Shown here piece after piece: positions 18,672-28,721 of a stretch of DNA of 64,000 bases; position 1 is the stretch's first letter, and the number at the start of each line of letters is the position of its first letter. Under the pieces are notes generated by a model. The model was not told the DNA's origin. It did not search any database and was given only the letters and a program-made list of their open reading frames with translations. The DNA is taken from positions 124,001 to 188,000 of the forward strand of contig CAVXRG010000002.1 of assembly GCA_963764195.1 (NCBI GenBank). The letters run 5' to 3'. This DNA is from JBDSSS01 sp963764195 (lineage in GTDB: Bacteria; Actinomycetota; Actinomycetes; Actinomycetales; Dermatophilaceae). The translations under genes and the position numbers were made by a program.

Positions 18672-19664
18672 TCACGCCGAGGCGCGCTCGGCCGGCGGCG
18701 CGATGTCGCTGAGGATCTGGTCGACGACCTGCTCGACGGTCGTCCCGGCGAACTGGGCCTCCGCCGCGAGCAGCAGCCGGTGGCTGAGGATCGGCTCCGC
18801 GAGCAGCTTGATGTCGTCGGGGATGACGTGGGTGCGTCCCTGGCTCGCCGCCCACGTCTTCGCGCACCGGACGTAGGCGAGGCAGCCGCGGACCGAGAGC
18901 CCGAGCTTGAGCGAGGGGTGGCGGCGGGACTCCTCCGCGATCCGGCTGATGTAGCCGAGGATCGCCGGGTCGACGTGCACCTCGTCGGCGAGCTTGGACA
19001 TCTCGACGACGACGTTGCTCGCGATGAGCGGGGAGAGGGTCTGGGCCCGGTCACGTGTCTTCGCGTCCGCGAGCACCGCGATCGTGGCCTCGTGGTCGGG
19101 GTAGCCGACGCTCGCCTTCATGAGGAAGCGGTCGAGCTGGGCCTCGGGCAGCCGGTAGGTGCCGGCCTGCTCGATCGGGTTCTGCGTGGCGATGACCATG
19201 AACGGCTCCCCGACGGAGTGGGGCGTGCCGTCGATGGTGACCCGCCCCTCCTCCATCACCTCGAGCAGCGCCGACTGGGTCTTGGGCGAGGCCCGGTTGA
19301 TCTCGTCGGCGAGCACGATGGTCGCGAAGATCGGACCGGGGTGGAACTCGAAGGACTGCTTCGTCGGCTCGTAGATCGTCACGCCGGTGACGTCGCTCGG
19401 CAGCAGGTCGGGCGTGAACTGGATCCGGCTGTGGGTGCCCTGGACGGTCGCGGAGAGCGCCCGCGCCAGCTGGGTCTTGCCGGTGCCGGGGAAGTCCTCG
19501 AGGAGCAGGTGTCCCTCCGAGAGCAGGCAGGTCAGCGCGAGCCGGGTGACGTGGTCCTTGCCGAGGACCGCCTTCTCGATGTTGCCGACGAGCTGGTCGA
19601 AGGTGTGGGCAAACCACGTCACCTGCTCTTGGGTGATCCGGTTGCTCTGGTTGGTGGCGCTCAT
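18672..19664 (-). CDS. MoxR-family AAA+ ATPase (PFNA)
   Basis: A 330-residue AAA+ protein with Walker A DFPGTGKTQLA (about residues 57-67), Walker B VLADEINRA (about 118-126), sensor 1 region IATQNP and the C-terminal lid. MoxR ATPases act as chaperones that mature or insert metal in VWA-containing partners; the adjacent DUF58 protein is the expected partner. The start is preceded by AGGAG. It follows the giant Ig/FN3 gene after 73 bp on the same strand, consistent with one operon. Confidence 0.95.
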   Translation of the reverse strand: MSATNQSNRITQEQVTWFAHTFDQLVGNIEKAVLGKDHVTRLALTCLLSEGHLLLEDFPGTGKTQLARALSATVQGTHSRIQFTPDLLPSDVTGVTIYEPTKQSFEFHPGPIFATIVLADEINRASPKTQSALLEVMEEGRVTIDGTPHSVGEPFMVIATQNPIEQAGTYRLPEAQLDRFLMKASVGYPDHEATIAVLADAKTRDRAQTLSPLIASNVVVEMSKLADEVHVDPAILGYISRIAEESRRHPSLKLGLSVRGCLAYVRCAKTWAASQGRTHVIPDDIKLLAEPILSHRLLLAAEAQFAGTTVEQVVDQILSDIAPPAERASA

Positions 19665-19737
19665 GGGTCTCGTTCTCCTGTGGTGCTGCTCGTGGTTGCG
19701 TGCGGATGCCGCGGCGTGCGGTCCTGCCGGTGCTGCG

Positions 19738-22700
19738 TCAGCCGCCCCAGGGGTTCTTGGTGGCGCTCTTGGACCGGCCGTCGGCGCTGCGACAGGTCAC
19801 GGTCACCGATCCGTTCGGGAAGCCGTAGAACTTGTTGGACCGGTTGAAGCCGTTGACCGGCTCGTGGGAGCCGCCGGTGCCGTTGTCGGGGTTGGACCAC
19901 CCGGACACCGCGCAGCTGATCGGCCGGGTGAAGTTGCCCAGGGTGTAGGTGACCCACTGGCAGTCCTGGCTCGTGCAGCCCTGCGCCGCGGTGCAGGTCG
20001 GTGCGCACTGACCACCGCGCTTGACCGAGATGCTGAGGGCGGGGGGCGGCGGCTTCGGGTCGGTCCGGCCCGACACCCGCGCACTGAACGGACCGGGGCC
20101 GGAGTCCTGGGCGATCGCCCGGACGCGGATGGTCCTCGTCGTGGAGTAGCCGAGCTTGGTGAACGTCGTCTCGTGGGTGCCCGCACCGACGGTCTGGTTG
20201 CGGTCACCCTCGATGACGTAGCCGGTGATCGGGCGACCGTTGCTCGCCGTCGTGCCCCAGCGGAAGGTGATGCTGTTGCCGTCCTTGCTGGCGACGCGGA
20301 GGTTGGGCACGCCCTGCGTCGGGCCGAACGGGTGGAAGCCGACGGCGTTGGACCACGGCGAGCACTGGCCGGCGACGTTGCACGCGCTGATCTGCATCGA
20401 CTGCTGTGCGGTCCCGAGGTTGCTCGCCGAGGCCCCCGAGCAGCCGCCGGAGCAACCCCACGAGCCGCTGCGGCCCGCGGTGGTGCGCCACCGGACCGAC
20501 TGGTAGCCGGACGCGCGGGCGTCTCCGAGGCTGAACGACGCGTTGGCGGCGTAGGTCGGCTTGGGCGTCGTGACGGCGCGGAGGGTCGGGGTCTGCGGGA
20601 TGCCGTTCGCGACGTAGGAGCTGACGTTCGCCTTGGCGGACGTGGCCGGGCCGCCGTTGGTGGCCGTCACGACGTACTGGACCTGCTGCCCCCGGTAGGG
20701 GATCGAGTCGGTCGCCACCCGCTGGGCGCCGCCCGATACGGAGGCGATCGACTGCCAGGCCCCGCCGCCGGTGCGCCGGAAGACGTCGTAGGTCGTGATG
20801 GCCGGGCCGTTGGGGTTCGTCGCCGGCCAGGTGATGGTCACCTGGGCGCTCGACGCGCTCGGGGTCGGGGTGCGCGGTGCGAGGGTCGGGGCGGACACCG
20901 CGGCGGGCCGACCGAAGGACTGGCCCTTGACCTGGGGTCCGTAGGGCCCCCAGCCGGCGCCGTTCCGGGCCTGGACGCGGACCTGGTATGCGTCGTTGTT
21001 GACGAGGCCGGTGATGACCTTGCTCAGACCGGGCGCGGCCACCTCGGCCTGGCCGCCACCGCCGGCGCCGCTGCCGACGTCGATCCACTGCACCCGGTAG
21101 CGGGTGACCGCGCTGCCCTTGTTGACGGGCGCGGCCCAGCGGACGGTGAGCGTGCGGTCGCCCGCGACGACGGAGTCCACCTGGGTCGCCTCGGGCTTCT
21201 TGTCGGGCGTCGCGGAGTTCGACGCCGGGCTCGGGTCGGACCAGCCGACGGCGTTGCGGGACCGGACGGTGAACGTGTATGCCGTGCCGTTGGTGAGGCC
21301 GCTGATGGTGCACGGGGCGGCGCTGCACTTCTGGGTGGGCCCGCCCTTGGCGCGCACCTCGTACTCCTGGATCGGCAGGCCGCCGTCGTAGGCCGGGGGA
21401 CGCCAGTCGACGCGGGCGGTCCCGCCGAGGACCCGGTCGGCGACGGCGACGGGGGCCGCCATCGCGTCGGGTCGACCGCGCAGGGTCACGACGATCTCGC
21501 CGACGGCCGGTGGCCGCCCGGGGCCGTCGACCGCCCGGACGAGCAGGCGCGCCTCGCCCCGGGCCCGCGCGGTGGCGGTGACCGTCACCCGGCAGCCGGA
21601 CGTCGTGGCCGAGACCCCGGAGCCGGAGGCCACCGAGACGCCGGTGACGGAGCAGGCCGCGGTGCCGAGCTTGCTGTCGAGGAACTGGGCGACGTCGACC
21701 TGCTGGCTCGTGCCGGCCACGAGGCCATCGATCCGCATCGGGCGCAGCGTCGCGATGGGCACGGGCGCCGGCGCGGGCTTGCCGGGGGTGTCCGGCTTCG
21801 GCGCCTCCTGCTTGGGCGCACCGATGACCCGGACGCCGATCCGGAAGGACTCGCCGCTGCCCTTCGCCCGGACGACGACGGAACCGGTCGCGCCACCGGG
21901 CGCGGACTCCTTCGCGGCGAGGACGACCTGACGGCCACCGACACCCCGCTGGTCGAGGGAGACGGCGTCGATGCCCGGGTCCCACGCGGCCTCGTAGACG
22001 GCCGCGGACTCGGCCATGCCGGTCGGGATCCACGCGTGGCAGAGCCGCGGGATGTCGACCCGGCGCGGGTCCCCGCCGGCGAGGATCGAGACGGCGAAGC
22101 TCGGGCAGCGCAGGACGGGGATGTCCGGCCCGATCTGCACGGGGATGGAGACGTAGGTCGCCTGAGCGCCCTTGTCGCTCGCACCGACGGCGTTGGTCAC
22201 CTCGAGCATGAGCGCGGCCGGGCCGACGTAGCCGTTCGTCGACGTGAGGGTCAGGGTGGTGGCGGAGGTCGCCTCCTGCTGGAGGTTGTCCGACGGGGCG
22301 GTCGAGACGGTGTCGGGGGAGGTGAGCGAGACGGTCCCACCGCGCGGGTCGACGACGTAGTCGGCGAGGGAGAGCTCGACGGTCGAGTCGGCGCTCATCC
22401 GGATCGGCTTGGCCTGCACGACGTAGGGCAGGCCGTTGTCGCCCGCCGGCACGTAGATCAGCGCCATCGCGACGGCGCCGTCGGCGTCCTCGATGACGTA
22501 GGGCACGACGCGGGCCTCGGGCCGCAGCGTGATCCGCACCTTGCGCCCCTCGATGGCCGCGCCGTCGCCGATGACTGACGTGATGCGCAGGCTCGCCCGG
22601 TCGCCGTCGAGGTCGCGGTCGTTGGCCAGGGCGTCGACGAGGATCGAGGTCTCGCCCGGCCTGGCCTCACCGGTGTCGTCGACGGCGACGGGCGGGTTGT

Positions 22701-25700
22701 TGAAGTCCTTGCGCCCGCGCACGGTGAGGGTGGCCCGGGACGGGTCGAAGAGCCCGTCGGTGATCCCGTAGGTGAGGACCTTGGCGGGTCCCTCGGGCGG
22801 CGCGACGGCCTTGAAGGACAGGTCCTTCTGCTTCTGGAAGTCCTTGAGGACCGCGCCGTCGTTGAGCGTGGCGAAGTCCTCGAACTGCACGGAGTCACCG
22901 TCGGCGACGAGGTCGTTGGCGAGCAGGTCGACGTGGACGGTGCGGCCGGGCGCGGCGACGATGTCGTCCTCGACGGCCACCGGGGGCTGCGGATCGCCCG
23001 GCTGGACGACCCCGACGCGGACGAAGCCCTCGCTGCTCAGCCCGAAGCGGTCGCGCAGCTCGTAGCGGATGACCTCGGTGCCGGCGCTGCGCGGGTAGGC
23101 CTCGTAGCGGATCGTCGCCGCCCCGAAGCCGATGACCCGGCCGAGCTCGAGGTCGACGGCCTGACCCTGCTCGCCGACGATGCCCGAGACGAAGGTCAGG
23201 TCGCCGTCGGGGTCGACGCCGCTCGTCGGCACGGTGATCGACAGGGTGTCGCCCGCCGTGACGCTCGCGGAGAAGCTGCGTGCGGACGGGGCGGCGTCGG
23301 GCCGCTTCACCGGATCCGGTAGCGGGTTGACCGTGATCGAGACCCGGCCGGTCACGGCCCGGGCCCGCAGTCCCTCGGGGTAGGTCGCGTACTCGACGAT
23401 GGCGTTCGTCGGCGAGGTGATCGCCTTCGCGTCAGGGACGTAGCGCACGACGGTGCCCGAGGCGAAGGCCTGGCCGCCGCCGGAGACGACCCGCACGCCG
23501 CCGGGGTCGAGGGCGAGCGGGATGCCCTCCGACATCGAGTCGTTGTCCAGGACGGGCACGGTCACGGCGTCACCGACCCGGACGATGGCGTTGTCGTCGA
23601 CGACCGTCGGCAGGGTCTGCTCCTGGGGGACCTCCTTCTGCACGACGGAGAGCTGGCCGACCGCCGTCTTGGTCCCGTCGGAGATCGTGTATTCGACGGT
23701 GCCCCGCTTCTCCACCCCGTCGATGACGGGGGCGGTGGCGACCGCCCGGATCCAGCGGCCCTGCACGACCGACACCCGCAGCCAGGCGCTGTCCGTCGTC
23801 ACCCGCTGGACGACGAGGACGTCGCTGCGCGGGCTGTAGTCGTTGGTGAGGACGTCGGCGACGACGGGGATCTGGCCGCGGACGACCGCCGAGTCGGGCG
23901 TCGCCACGGGCGGGAGGTCGTCGCTCGGCGGGGGCAGGATGTCGACCCGCACCCGGCCGACGGCAACACCGGAACCGCTCTGGGCGGCATACGTGATGGT
24001 CGAGGTCCCCGGTGTGCGCCCGGTCACGGTGAGCACGTTGGTGTCGAGGTTGGTGTCGATGGTCAGCTGACCGGGGCCCTGGACGTCCTGCGCGAGGCGC
24101 ATCCGCGCCTCAGGGTCGCTGGGGTCGGCGCCCGGGACGTCGTTGCCGAGGGGCTGGAGCTGGACCGGCTTGCCGACGACGGCGCGCAGCACGTCCGGCT
24201 GGGTCTTGGGGGCGACCGGTTTGTCGTCGTCGCCGAGCACCCCGAGCGTCACGGACGCCTTCGTCGCGCCGCCGCGGCCGTCCTCGACGTGGTAGTCGAC
24301 GGTCTGGTCGCCTTTCGTGGCCTGGGCCTTGATCGTCAGCGCGCCGGCGCCGTCGACACCGGTCCGCGGGTCCCCCGGGGTGATCTGGAGCGGGTCGTTC
24401 TCCGCATCGCGCCAGTCGGCGATGACCCCGACCTTGACCGAGCCGCTTGCCACGACGGGGTAGGTCGCGTCCGCGAGCCGGCTCTGCCCGGGCCGCAGGG
24501 TCGGGGGCGTGTTGACGTCGGGACCGACGATCCGGACGGTGACCTTGGCGCTGGCTCGCCCGTTCTTGGCGGTCGTCCCGTTGTTGACGGTGTAACTGAA
24601 CGAGAAGGAGCCCGCTGCCGGCTCCGCGGGGACGGTGACCTGGACGGTCTGCCCGTCCGCGGACGCGCTCGTGCCGATGCCCTCGACGCTCGCGGCCCCG
24701 ACGTCACCGGGGGAGATCGCGAGGATCGAGCCCTGCGAGTCGGCGTCGTTGTCGAGGACGTGCAGGGTCGAGGTGCGGCCCGCGCGGACCTGGAGGTTGT
24801 CGGGCAGTGCCTTGGGCGGGGTCCGGCTCACCTCGTCGTCGACGAGGTTCTCGTCCTTCTTCGGGTTCTTGTCGTCGGTCTGGGGCGGCGGGATGACGGA
24901 GTTCCAGTTGTCGATCTTGACCTCGTCGCGGTCGAGGTCCCAGATGCCGCCCGAGTCGAGGTCGTTGAGCACGATGAGGCCGCGGTTGACGCGGAGCTTG
25001 ACACCGTCGACGCGCACCCCCTTCTTCATCGCCCCGAGGTCGGCCGTGTCCGCCGCGCCCGGCGACCCGCAGTTGCGGCCGTAGAAGGCGTGGGTGGGAC
25101 CGGCCCACGCCCCGTGGATGCACGAGCCGAGCCGGACGGGGGGCGAGAGGAAGAGCTGCTGGCCCGGCGCGGCCTGGGCGAGGGTGACGCCGCCGGAGGG
25201 CCGGGCGTCGGAGGAGAGCGGCACGGCGGACAGGGCCGACGAGTCCTCGATGAGCACGCTGTCGGCGTCGGGGCCGGGCTGCTGGAGGGCGGCGTATGCC
25301 GCGGTGCCGGGCTCGCCGGTCCCGACCGAGACCTTCGCGGGCTTGTCGAGCGCGTCGGAGTAGAGCATCCCCGTGACGGCGTCCCAGACGACCCAGTGCG
25401 GGCCGACCGCCGTCACCTGGGCGGACGCGGAGGAGAAACCGAGCGAGACCTGGACCGGCTTGGTGAAGCCGGCGCCGTCGCGGCGGAGGGTCACGACGAC
25501 CCCCTTCTCGGCGGAGAGGGCGTGCACGGCGCCGTCGACCCCGACGGCGACGGCGGCGTTGCCCCCGACGGTCGCGAGCGGCTTGGCCTGGCTCTGCAGC
25601 TGGTCGAGCGCGGTGATGCCGGTCCGGGTGTCGACCTGCTGCGCCCGCACCTGGCCCTTGGCCGGGTCGATGGTCGCGATGGTTCCGCCCCGGAGGTCGA

Positions 25701-26103
25701 CGAGGGGCGCGGTGAAGACCCGGTTGCCGGTGGCCGGCGTGGCCTTGGGCAGGGCGATCGACTGCTCGGCGGCGAGGGTGCCCTCGGCCGCGTTGATCGG
25801 GACGATCTGGTTGCTCGCGCGGGACAGGCCGACGACGGCGCTGCCGTCCTGGAAGATGTCGAGACCGGAACCGCTCGTGCCGTCGGAGAGCACGCCGGCG
25901 TCGAGCTGGCCGGCGGGCTTGTTGACCCGGCCGTAGCGCGCCTGCTCGGCGTTGGTCACCCAGATGCCGCCGTCGTTGAGGTCCGCCTTGCGGACGATCT
26001 CTCCGTCGGAGCGCGTCGCGAACCAGACGAGCAGACCGGCGACGAGGGCGAGGACGACCGCCCCGACGATTCCGATCCGGCGCTTGGTGGCCGTGGTGCT
26101 CAT
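19738..26103 (-). CDS. giant single-pass Ig/fibronectin-type III repeat protein (PFNA 'fn3')
   Basis: A 2121-residue protein with a short cytoplasmic N-terminus, one membrane helix (about residues 9-27) and a very large exterior part. Residues 30-420 look like a beta-propeller (repeated GGxxW/DLRGG segments). About 425-1300 holds tandem bacterial Ig/cadherin-like domains, each with a variant of DVLxNDxDxDGD. About 1550-2020 contains FN3 domains (PPAYDGGLPIQEYEVRAK, TFTVRSRNAVGWSDPSP). The end is a Cys-containing module (about 2040-2121). No sortase motif. In the bifidobacterial PFNA cluster the equivalent fn3 gene is proposed to act in adhesion or signal sensing. Here it may be the surface component or anchor of the linked secretion system. 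Its ATG overlaps the stop of the FHA/HTH-like gene (ATGA). Confidence 0.9.
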   Translation of the reverse strand: MSTTATKRRIGIVGAVVLALVAGLLVWFATRSDGEIVRKADLNDGGIWVTNAEQARYGRVNKPAGQLDAGVLSDGTSGSGLDIFQDGSAVVGLSRASNQIVPINAAEGTLAAEQSIALPKATPATGNRVFTAPLVDLRGGTIATIDPAKGQVRAQQVDTRTGITALDQLQSQAKPLATVGGNAAVAVGVDGAVHALSAEKGVVVTLRRDGAGFTKPVQVSLGFSSASAQVTAVGPHWVVWDAVTGMLYSDALDKPAKVSVGTGEPGTAAYAALQQPGPDADSVLIEDSSALSAVPLSSDARPSGGVTLAQAAPGQQLFLSPPVRLGSCIHGAWAGPTHAFYGRNCGSPGAADTADLGAMKKGVRVDGVKLRVNRGLIVLNDLDSGGIWDLDRDEVKIDNWNSVIPPPQTDDKNPKKDENLVDDEVSRTPPKALPDNLQVRAGRTSTLHVLDNDADSQGSILAISPGDVGAASVEGIGTSASADGQTVQVTVPAEPAAGSFSFSYTVNNGTTAKNGRASAKVTVRIVGPDVNTPPTLRPGQSRLADATYPVVASGSVKVGVIADWRDAENDPLQITPGDPRTGVDGAGALTIKAQATKGDQTVDYHVEDGRGGATKASVTLGVLGDDDKPVAPKTQPDVLRAVVGKPVQLQPLGNDVPGADPSDPEARMRLAQDVQGPGQLTIDTNLDTNVLTVTGRTPGTSTITYAAQSGSGVAVGRVRVDILPPPSDDLPPVATPDSAVVRGQIPVVADVLTNDYSPRSDVLVVQRVTTDSAWLRVSVVQGRWIRAVATAPVIDGVEKRGTVEYTISDGTKTAVGQLSVVQKEVPQEQTLPTVVDDNAIVRVGDAVTVPVLDNDSMSEGIPLALDPGGVRVVSGGGQAFASGTVVRYVPDAKAITSPTNAIVEYATYPEGLRARAVTGRVSITVNPLPDPVKRPDAAPSARSFSASVTAGDTLSITVPTSGVDPDGDLTFVSGIVGEQGQAVDLELGRVIGFGAATIRYEAYPRSAGTEVIRYELRDRFGLSSEGFVRVGVVQPGDPQPPVAVEDDIVAAPGRTVHVDLLANDLVADGDSVQFEDFATLNDGAVLKDFQKQKDLSFKAVAPPEGPAKVLTYGITDGLFDPSRATLTVRGRKDFNNPPVAVDDTGEARPGETSILVDALANDRDLDGDRASLRITSVIGDGAAIEGRKVRITLRPEARVVPYVIEDADGAVAMALIYVPAGDNGLPYVVQAKPIRMSADSTVELSLADYVVDPRGGTVSLTSPDTVSTAPSDNLQQEATSATTLTLTSTNGYVGPAALMLEVTNAVGASDKGAQATYVSIPVQIGPDIPVLRCPSFAVSILAGGDPRRVDIPRLCHAWIPTGMAESAAVYEAAWDPGIDAVSLDQRGVGGRQVVLAAKESAPGGATGSVVVRAKGSGESFRIGVRVIGAPKQEAPKPDTPGKPAPAPVPIATLRPMRIDGLVAGTSQQVDVAQFLDSKLGTAACSVTGVSVASGSGVSATTSGCRVTVTATARARGEARLLVRAVDGPGRPPAVGEIVVTLRGRPDAMAAPVAVADRVLGGTARVDWRPPAYDGGLPIQEYEVRAKGGPTQKCSAAPCTISGLTNGTAYTFTVRSRNAVGWSDPSPASNSATPDKKPEATQVDSVVAGDRTLTVRWAAPVNKGSAVTRYRVQWIDVGSGAGGGGQAEVAAPGLSKVITGLVNNDAYQVRVQARNGAGWGPYGPQVKGQSFGRPAAVSAPTLAPRTPTPSASSAQVTITWPATNPNGPAITTYDVFRRTGGGAWQSIASVSGGAQRVATDSIPYRGQQVQYVVTATNGGPATSAKANVSSYVANGIPQTPTLRAVTTPKPTYAANASFSLGDARASGYQSVRWRTTAGRSGSWGCSGGCSGASASNLGTAQQSMQISACNVAGQCSPWSNAVGFHPFGPTQGVPNLRVASKDGNSITFRWGTTASNGRPITGYVIEGDRNQTVGAGTHETTFTKLGYSTTRTIRVRAIAQDSGPGPFSARVSGRTDPKPPPPALSISVKRGGQCAPTCTAAQGCTSQDCQWVTYTLGNFTRPISCAVSGWSNPDNGTGGSHEPVNGFNRSNKFYGFPNGSVTVTCRSADGRSKSATKNPWGG

Positions 26104-26879
26104 GCCGTGCCCCGCCCGCCCGCGGCGGCCGCGGTCTGGTCGATCGGGCCAATCGGGTCAATCGGGTCAAGGAGCGAGAGGTCGTCCTCGACGACGAGCT
26201 TGGTCGACAGGGCGTGCTCGACGAGGCGGGACTTGCGGTTGGTGGCGAGCTTGCCGACACCACCGTGGAGTCCCCGCGTCCCGGCGTCGGCAAGCTTCTG
26301 GCACACGTTGTCGAGCTTGCGGTTGAAGCGCGTCAGCGTCCAGCCGAGGCGCTCCGCCGCGACGGCGGACGACGGGATCTGGCTCGTGCCTGCCTCACGG
26401 CGGCGCAGGAACGGCTCGCAGAGGGCGACCACGAGCAGCTTCTGGTCGGGGGTGAGCGACACGCGGCCGACCGTGGCCTCGCTCGGGTCCCCCTCCGCGG
26501 GGGACGGATGGGCCCCCGCCGCGCCGTCGGGCGTCACGGACGCGAAGGCGGGGCTCGCGACGTGGATCTCGAAGTCGTAGGTCGTCGGGCCGGCGGTGAA
26601 CCAGACGATCAGCCTGCTCAGGGCGAGCGGGATCCGGGCGCCCGGCCCGAGCCAGGCCTGGAAGAGGCCCTGCTCGTCGCCCACCGTGGCGGTCAGGGTG
26701 GAGCCGGTGTTGCTCAGCCACCAGAAGTCGTTCTCGTGGCTGATCGTGAGGAAGGTGCGGTGCAGGTAGGGGTTGTCGTCGACCTCGAGGTCACCGGATC
26801 GGCCGATCGTCAGACCTTTTTCCGGGTCGACGGCGTACTCCTCGCCGCAGAACGACACCGACACCTTGCTGTGGATCAC
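26100..26879 (-). CDS. FHA-like / helix-turn-helix protein of the PFNA cluster
   Basis: A 259-residue protein. Residues about 5-115 resemble a degenerate FHA fold (LTIGRSGDLEVDDNPYLHRTFLTI; the SxxH and NG positions are only partly kept, with NTGST in place of NGT). Residues about 145-225 look like a winged helix (LTPDQKLLVVALCEPFL, AAERLGWTLTRFNRKLDNV). It could be a phosphorylation-responsive regulator or a cytoplasmic adaptor for the adjacent kinase; I do not recognise a named family. The GTG at 26879 is favoured over an upstream ATG because AGGGGG sits 7 nt ahead and the conserved segment starts at once. A 99-bp gap before it carries an ECF-type promoter. Confidence 0.8.
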   Translation of the reverse strand: MIHSKVSVSFCGEEYAVDPEKGLTIGRSGDLEVDDNPYLHRTFLTISHENDFWWLSNTGSTLTATVGDEQGLFQAWLGPGARIPLALSRLIVWFTAGPTTYDFEIHVASPAFASVTPDGAAGAHPSPAEGDPSEATVGRVSLTPDQKLLVVALCEPFLRRREAGTSQIPSSAVAAERLGWTLTRFNRKLDNVCQKLADAGTRGLHGGVGKLATNRKSRLVEHALSTKLVVEDDLSLLDPIDPIGPIDQTAAAAGGRGTA

Positions 26880-26923
26880 TGACAGGCCCCCTGACCTTTG
26901 ACGTGCCGTCGTGAAACGTATCG

Positions 26924-26949
26924 GACGCGTCACCGACTTGTGCCGTTCC
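26924..26949 (-). promoter_or_regulatory. ECF-sigma type promoter inside the PFNA locus
   Basis: On the minus strand GGAAC (26949-26945) is followed after exactly 17 nt by CGTC (26927-26924). This matches the GGAAC-N16/17-CGTC form recognised by SigE/SigM-like ECF factors. Predicted start of transcription is near 26918, about 40 nt ahead of the GTG at 26879. It would let the giant surface protein, MoxR, DUF58 and EssC-like genes be raised independently of the kinase. Confidence 0.55.
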
Positions 26950-26978
26950 GTCCAGTTGATGGCGGTGTGTGCCCGCTG

Positions 26979-28721
26979 CTACCGCGCAGTCTCGCACTTC
27001 GGCTCCGATGAGGGTGACGCCTGCCCGCCCCGGTTCACGACGACATAGGCGCAGACCTGACGGCCCGTGCTCGCGGGGACGGTGTGCGGGGTGGTCCGCA
27101 CGGTCAGGGGGTCGGCCCGGCCGGCCTCGGCCGCGGTCGGCCCGGTGAAGAGCCGGAAGGTGTCCTTCGCGTCACGCTGAGGGTAGCTCCAGCTGAAGAC
27201 GACCCCGCCCTTCGCGGGTTTCGCCGCGAGAACGGGCCGGTCGAAGATCGCGCCCGGCGCGGCGTTGTCGTCCACCGGCATCGACACGGTCGGGCTCGGC
27301 CGCGCCGCCGGCTCCGGCTCGGAGGACGGGCGCAGCAGGAGGAGAGCGACGATCGCGGCGAGCAGGGCCAGGGCTCCTCCGAGGGCGTAGACGACCGGTG
27401 ACCGCCAGCCGCCCGGTGCACCTCCACGACGGTCCGCGCGGTCGTCCGCGTACGGGTCCGAGGTCGCGGGCGCCGTCGCTGCCGTGGGCGGGCGTCGCGT
27501 CGTCCGGCTCGTCGTCGGCTCGGTGCCGACGGCGGCCCGCACCGCAGACCCAGCCGCCGGCGAGCCCGGCGAGCCCGGCGAGCCCGGCGAGCCCGGCGAG
27601 CTCGCGGTGCGAGCGGCATACGTCACCGGAGCCGGCGAGGGGGGGCTGGCGACGTCCGTGCCGCGGCGACGGGTCTCGTCGTCGAGCCCGGGATCGGCGG
27701 GGGGCGCGACTGGCTGGGCGAGCACCGTCTGCGGCGACTTCACCCGGGTCCGGTCCTCGTCCGCTCCGGCGGCCTGGTCGGTCAGGGAACCCTGCGTCTG
27801 GCTCACGAGGGTCGTGTGGCCCTGCTCGTCGAGCACGACGATCGGCGTCCGCGCGAGGCGCTGCTGCTGCTCCACGGCCTGCAGGGCGCGGGCGAGCTCG
27901 AGGGCGCTGGCAGGCCGACGGGCCGGGTCCTTCGACAGTGCCTGGGCGAGGAGGCGCTCGAGGCCGGCGGGAACGTCCGGGCGGCCGGTCGCGGGGGCGG
28001 GCGTGCTGCGGATGCGGGGCATCAGGGCGTAGGCGGAGTTGTCGCCGCCGGGGACCTCGAAGGGCGAGCGGCCGACGAGCAGCTGCCACAGGGTGCCCGC
28101 GAGGGAGTAGACGTCGGAGCGGACGTCGCCGTTGCTCTGGCCGTAGAGGACCTCCGGCGCCGCCCACGGCACGGACACCCCGACATCGTCGGTGCCCTCC
28201 CCCGACACGTCCGCTGGGGTTGTGCCGTCAGCCTCCCGCAGGCCGCGCCCGGCGATCCCGAAGTCGGTGAGCCCCGGGGCTCCATAGGCACTGACGAGGA
28301 CGTTGGCGGGCTTGATGTCGCGATGCGTGATCTCGGCGCGGTGGGCGGTCTCGACGGCGCTCGCCAGCTGGATGCCGGTCCGCAGCACGTCCTCGACGGA
28401 GAACTGCTCGGACCGCGCCCGCGTCGCGAGGTTCGGCGGCGGGTAGTACTTCATCACGAGGTACGGGCGACCGTCCTGCGACGTCCCCGCGCGGAAGACC
28501 TGGACGATGTAGGGGTGATCCCCGAGCTGGGCCATCGTGTCGGCCTCCTCGACGAACTGGCGGCGCAGCGCGTCGGTCAGGCCCTCGGCCTTGAGGACCT
28601 TGACGGCCACCGGCATCCGCGGGCTCTGCTGCTCGTAGAGGTAGACGTCGGCATACCCGCCAGACCCCAACGGCTGGACGAAGACCAGTCCGGGGATCGT
28701 CGGGGGAGCGCCACGCGTCAC
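26979..28721 (-). CDS. membrane Ser/Thr protein kinase (PFNA, Pkb2-like)
   Basis: A 580-residue protein with an N-terminal cytoplasmic kinase domain of about 270 residues. All catalytic motifs are intact: glycine loop GSGGYADV, VAVKVLK, HRDIKPANV (about 131-139), TDFGIAG and WAAPEVL. A long Pro/Ser/Thr linker with SPG repeats, one membrane helix about 440-462 and a roughly 100-residue outer FN3-like domain (VVFSWSYPQRDAKDTFRLFTG) follow. No PASTA repeats, so it differs from PknB. It should phosphorylate Thr residues read by the FHA domains of its neighbours, including the secretion ATPase. The GTG start overlaps the stop of the FHA gene (GTGA). Confidence 0.95.
   Translation of the reverse strand: MTRGAPPTIPGLVFVQPLGSGGYADVYLYEQQSPRMPVAVKVLKAEGLTDALRRQFVEEADTMAQLGDHPYIVQVFRAGTSQDGRPYLVMKYYPPPNLATRARSEQFSVEDVLRTGIQLASAVETAHRAEITHRDIKPANVLVSAYGAPGLTDFGIAGRGLREADGTTPADVSGEGTDDVGVSVPWAAPEVLYGQSNGDVRSDVYSLAGTLWQLLVGRSPFEVPGGDNSAYALMPRIRSTPAPATGRPDVPAGLERLLAQALSKDPARRPASALELARALQAVEQQQRLARTPIVVLDEQGHTTLVSQTQGSLTDQAAGADEDRTRVKSPQTVLAQPVAPPADPGLDDETRRRGTDVASPPSPAPVTYAARTASSPGSPGSPGSPGSPAAGSAVRAAVGTEPTTSRTTRRPPTAATAPATSDPYADDRADRRGGAPGGWRSPVVYALGGALALLAAIVALLLLRPSSEPEPAARPSPTVSMPVDDNAAPGAIFDRPVLAAKPAKGGVVFSWSYPQRDAKDTFRLFTGPTAAEAGRADPLTVRTTPHTVPASTGRQVCAYVVVNRGGQASPSSEPKCETAR
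27562..27597. repeat. four copies of a 9-bp tandem repeat in the kinase linker
   Basis: The unit GAGCCCGGC repeats four times without error and encodes a Ser-Pro-Gly ladder on the minus strand, in the flexible segment between kinase domain and membrane helix. Length variation between strains would change linker length without a frameshift. Confidence 0.85.

Noticed and set aside
27484..28032. Open frames on the plus strand over the kinase linker
   Set aside because: They arise from the 9-bp Ser-Pro-Gly repeat and G+C bias; no domain or start signal.
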